A DNA stretch of 62,936 bases from assembly GCA_040752515.1 (NCBI GenBank), contig JBFMGQ010000019.1, positions 1 through 62,936 of the forward strand. Direction: 5' to 3'. This DNA comes from Tenuifilum sp040752515 (GTDB taxonomy: Bacteria; Bacteroidota; Bacteroidia; Bacteroidales; Tenuifilaceae). The stretch's first letter is position 1, and each line of letters opens with the position of its first letter. Below the pieces are notes generated by a model. The model had not been told where the DNA came from. It made no database searches and worked only from the letters and a program-made list of their open reading frames with translations. Shown here piece after piece: positions 60,280-62,936 of the stretch. The position numbers and the translations under genes are program-made.

Positions 60280-60549
60280 ATAATTATTACCGAAAAAAAT
60301 AACCAAATGCCCTTGGCCTTATCTTTTTTCAAATATACGCATCAACTAGTAAAAGGGTTCACGAATAAACCTGAAAAGACAATTTATTTCATCATTTAGT
60401 TTATGGTTGATAGTAAGTAGGTTTAAATGGTTGTTCTAAGAGATTACTGAAAACTTTTTTAAACAATTATAGTAAAAAATTCCTTTTATTTAGATTTTCA
60501 ATTTCTTATTATGGATTAGATGTTAATAATTATTTAAATATTTTTCAAG
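60280..60549. other. Gene-free AT-rich stretch
   Basis: About 270 bases between the SemiSWEET gene and the helicase stop. Apart from the -7 box at 60330-60337 and a weak CCAA/TTGG hairpin at 60303-60316, nothing is seen. Base composition falls in this stretch and stays low through the helicase, marking the edge of a different region. Confidence 0.4.
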
Positions 60550-62715
60550 TTAAACTTTATAATATTTAAGGTTTGTAAATATTTTTGTTACTGATAGATC
60601 AACATTATTATAGCCTTTACCAGATATAAAAACATCTAAATCACCGCAAACTATTATTTTATATTTGGCTCTACTTAATGCTACATTTACTAATCTTTTA
60701 CCAGTTTCAAAACGATAAAGTTTGCCAATTTTTTCATCACACGAGTCGACAGTATCAAATATAATTAAATCAAATTCTGAACCTTGAAAAGCATGTATGG
60801 TGCCTATTTTTAATAATGATTTGAATCTCTTTGAATAATTTCTTGTATTTACTAATTCTTCTAACAATTTAACTTGACCTCTGTATGGAGTAATTATTCC
60901 AATTGAATTATTTAATTTACTTTTCGAATATTTGTCTAATATATCTATAATTATAGAAGCTGAATTTCTATTCAGCCTAGAACCTTTTTTGGTATATTCA
61001 GTTTTATTATCTTTTTTTAATTCTTTATAAACGATAATTTTATCTTTGAAAGGGTTAACATGAATAATATCATTATTTTTAAATTTTGGATCTGATTTTA
61101 GTTTGCCTTGATAAAAGGGTTTATTAATTAAATTACAAATTAATTCATGAAACCTTCTTTGTATAAGTAACTGCATAAGTGCCTTATGCTCAATAATATC
61201 GTTATTTGGATTTATCCCACAAAATTCAAAAACATCACGATGTAGCCATTTCATTGAAACATCAGATTGAGATAAAACAACAGGACCTAACTGCCTAAAA
61301 TCACCAGCAATAATAATTCTCTTTTTTACTTTTAAACCAAGAGCAATAAAATATGGAATGGAAACCATACTTGCCTCATCTATAATTAAATTATCAAACT
61401 CTTTAGTATTCAATTGACTATCAACAAAAAATTTTGAAACTGTAGAAAACACAATTATTGATTTTTCAATTAATCTATTAACCTTATCCTTCAATTCATC
61501 TCTTAATTCTTGTTGTAAACTTTTTATTTCAAGATCTTCTCCTTCCTTTGAATTTATAAGTTTTTTATCAATTAAAAGTAATAAATTTCTTATTAGTTTT
61601 GTTTCATCATTATCAGGAAATAAACACTCCGTTTCAAGAAGTTTTTTATCTTTTGTATATCCAATTCTTAATATTTCGCCCTGTTTTATGTTAATATTTT
61701 GTTTTTGTAATAGATCAATAAGTTTTAAAATTATAGAGTCTACTGCCACATTGGCAATACAAGTAACAAGTGTTTTCTCTCTTTTTTTATAAAAAGTATC
61801 TATAATACTTGCAAGTGTATAAGATTTTCCAGTGCCAGGCGGTCCCCATATAATTGATATATCATTATTAATAGAATTTTTATATGCGCTAAATTGAGAT
61901 TCATCTAATGACTTTATTGCAGGTTTAATTCCATCTATGTTTATCTTTATTTTCTTAGGAGTAATATCTTGATTAATAAATCTTAACATTAATTTATCTA
62001 TATTGCCATCATTTAGACATAATTCTAACCTCTCTTTTACTTTTTCTATAATCCAAGATGCATCTGCTTGAATAGTAACTCTTCCATATAATTTACATAT
62101 ATCATATTTTAATTTAAAATAGAGAATACAATCTATTTTATCATAATCTAAAACTTTTGAAACAAAAGTATGACTACCTATTCTAATTTTAATTGGAACG
62201 CCCTCAACAAATTTAGGCTCTTCATCATCCTCAATATCCAATTTTGCACCAAAGATGTTAGTATTTTCATCTTTTTTAAAAATACGATCATGTACATTAT
62301 AGATGTTTGTTTGGGCTTCTTTTTTAGATTCTATTATTTCATGTTCAAGAGCAGTAAGCATTTCATCATAAATATTAACTTTTCTTGTAACTCTCTCTTC
62401 AATTAAGAAAAAATTAGGATGTTCTTCAAATATTCGCTGAAAATTCCATTTGTATTTACTACCTTCATTAATGAAATAAATACCATAATCGGTTTTAACC
62501 TTAGAAAGGTATTGTTTGTTGATATCATTTCCTGAACCAAAAATTAAGTTTGCCCACTGAGCATGTGTTTTAAAGGCATCATCTCCATTTTCTAAATCAA
62601 TTGGATATCTATAATCATTCATTCTTTGAATCAATTTATTTACACAAAATTCAAATAATGAAAGACTATCATAACCTTTTGGAGATGATAGTATGTATCT
62701 TAGTTCATATTTCAT
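60550..62715 (-). CDS. Superfamily 1 (Upf1/DNA2-like) helicase
   Basis: 721 residues. The ATPase core occupies about 275-715: Walker A GPPGTGKS (291-298), motif II DEAS (446-449), motif III GDFRQLGP (471-478), motif V GTIHAFQGSE (638-647) and VALSRAK (678-684), the Upf1/Dna2 pattern. The N-terminal 270 residues are not recognised and show no nuclease motif. The gene is far richer in A and T than its neighbours and uses matching codons, a sign of horizontal transfer. Such proteins occur alone in genomes or in anti-phage systems; no partner is in view, though the window stops about 220 bases beyond. Confidence 0.85.
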   Translation of the reverse strand: MKYELRYILSSPKGYDSLSLFEFCVNKLIQRMNDYRYPIDLENGDDAFKTHAQWANLIFGSGNDINKQYLSKVKTDYGIYFINEGSKYKWNFQRIFEEHPNFFLIEERVTRKVNIYDEMLTALEHEIIESKKEAQTNIYNVHDRIFKKDENTNIFGAKLDIEDDEEPKFVEGVPIKIRIGSHTFVSKVLDYDKIDCILYFKLKYDICKLYGRVTIQADASWIIEKVKERLELCLNDGNIDKLMLRFINQDITPKKIKINIDGIKPAIKSLDESQFSAYKNSINNDISIIWGPPGTGKSYTLASIIDTFYKKREKTLVTCIANVAVDSIILKLIDLLQKQNINIKQGEILRIGYTKDKKLLETECLFPDNDETKLIRNLLLLIDKKLINSKEGEDLEIKSLQQELRDELKDKVNRLIEKSIIVFSTVSKFFVDSQLNTKEFDNLIIDEASMVSIPYFIALGLKVKKRIIIAGDFRQLGPVVLSQSDVSMKWLHRDVFEFCGINPNNDIIEHKALMQLLIQRRFHELICNLINKPFYQGKLKSDPKFKNNDIIHVNPFKDKIIVYKELKKDNKTEYTKKGSRLNRNSASIIIDILDKYSKSKLNNSIGIITPYRGQVKLLEELVNTRNYSKRFKSLLKIGTIHAFQGSEFDLIIFDTVDSCDEKIGKLYRFETGKRLVNVALSRAKYKIIVCGDLDVFISGKGYNNVDLSVTKIFTNLKYYKV

Positions 62716-62936
62716 TTAAACCACTGTTTATTAATATGATATAATCTGTTTATAACTAATTCAATGTTCTAAAAAAGTATGCTGTAATAAATATGTATCT
62801 TTATTTAACAAATCACTATTGTCCGACTAAAATGCAAATATTGGGTCTTACGCCAATAAATGCATGATAATCAGATATTAAAATTCATTACTAAAAAGAG
62901 ACCTCCCCCCTCAAAACAATAGTTGAAGTTGTCCCT
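62716..62936. other. Right edge, AT-rich non-coding
   Basis: No credible reading frame. A run of A (62893-62897) precedes GAGACC and a C-run (62904-62909). TTGTCC occurs at 62819-62824 and again at 62929-62934, near the very end. A mobile-element boundary is possible but not shown. The upstream promoter of the helicase was not identified here. Confidence 0.35.

Noticed and set aside
1..62936. CRISPR array, tRNA or rRNA gene, complete insertion sequence, toxin-antitoxin pair
   Set aside because: Looked for spaced direct repeats, cloverleaf-like arms with CCA ends and transposase motifs; none was seen.

Overview
The window reads as chromosomal DNA of an anaerobic or oxygen-tolerant member of the Bacteroidota, probably Bacteroidales-like. 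Three things point there: many genes are preceded by the Bacteroidota -7 box TAnnTTTG, sometimes with a -33 TTG/TTTG 19-20 bases upstream; Shine-Dalgarno sequences are nearly absent; and several genes are typical of the phylum (short AMP nucleosidase, DUF4831 lipoprotein, small HsdR_N protein next to the holA region, PorE-like OmpA protein, fused E1 dehydrogenase). No rRNA, tRNA, CRISPR array or intact insertion sequence is visible. Almost all of the window is ordinary core genome; only the last ~2.6 kb looks foreign.

Layout. 1-324: two GC-rich tandem promoters pointing out of the left edge, resembling an rrn promoter region, so the left end may be an assembly break at an rRNA operon. 325-7390: desaturase, PepD dipeptidase, BirA, SRPBCC protein, LplA, two small envelope proteins, PlsC. 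7440-9525: rplU-rpmA and serS. 9690-15036: a calcium-motif outer-membrane protein, a PutP-like symporter, an orphan AmmeMemoRadiSam radical SAM enzyme, a nitroreductase and Fe-SOD. 15048-18205: TPR/SpoIIE phosphatase and a second, Mn-type SOD. 18286-21292: mqnD-mqnB (futalosine menaquinone route) and a PTPS-folE pterin pair. 21355-25764: outer-membrane barrel, unknown protein, fabD, OsmC, gdhA. 26093-33196: a receiver-receiver-PEP/pyruvate-binding chimera, apbE with two NqrM-like small proteins, and a fused 2-oxoacid dehydrogenase E1. 33229-41407: nhaC, yqgE, class IV aminotransferase, Nudix, rhomboid, holA, AMP nucleosidase, HsdR_N protein coupled to a cysteine-desulfurase-like enzyme. 41457-52258: GNAT and PorE-like protein, korAB, Mut7-C protein, gamma carbonic anhydrase, thioredoxin, DUF4831, Nnr. 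52469-60279: POT transporter, RRM protein, small membrane protein, tungsten aldehyde oxidoreductase, HAD phosphatase, dnaB, SemiSWEET. 60550-62715: AT-rich SF1 helicase.

Physiology suggested by the set: ferredoxin-linked central metabolism (KorAB, AOR), sodium bioenergetics (NhaC, sodium symporter, ApbE/NqrM-like factors for a Na+-NQR or Rnf elsewhere), menaquinone made through futalosine, peptide uptake and breakdown (POT, PepD, GdhA), and protection against oxygen (two SODs with different metal signatures, OsmC, nitroreductase). The genes are organised in short operons with frequent 1-11 base gaps or overlaps, and many converging gene pairs share one bidirectional terminator.

The points most worth following are the receiver-PPDK_N chimera, the phosphatase/dual-SOD locus with an inverted repeat just upstream of the Mn-SOD, the ApbE/NqrM-like cluster, the HsdR_N/cysteine-desulfurase-like coupled pair, and the AT-rich helicase at the right edge. 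I saw no clear multi-gene defence or mobile system inside the window.
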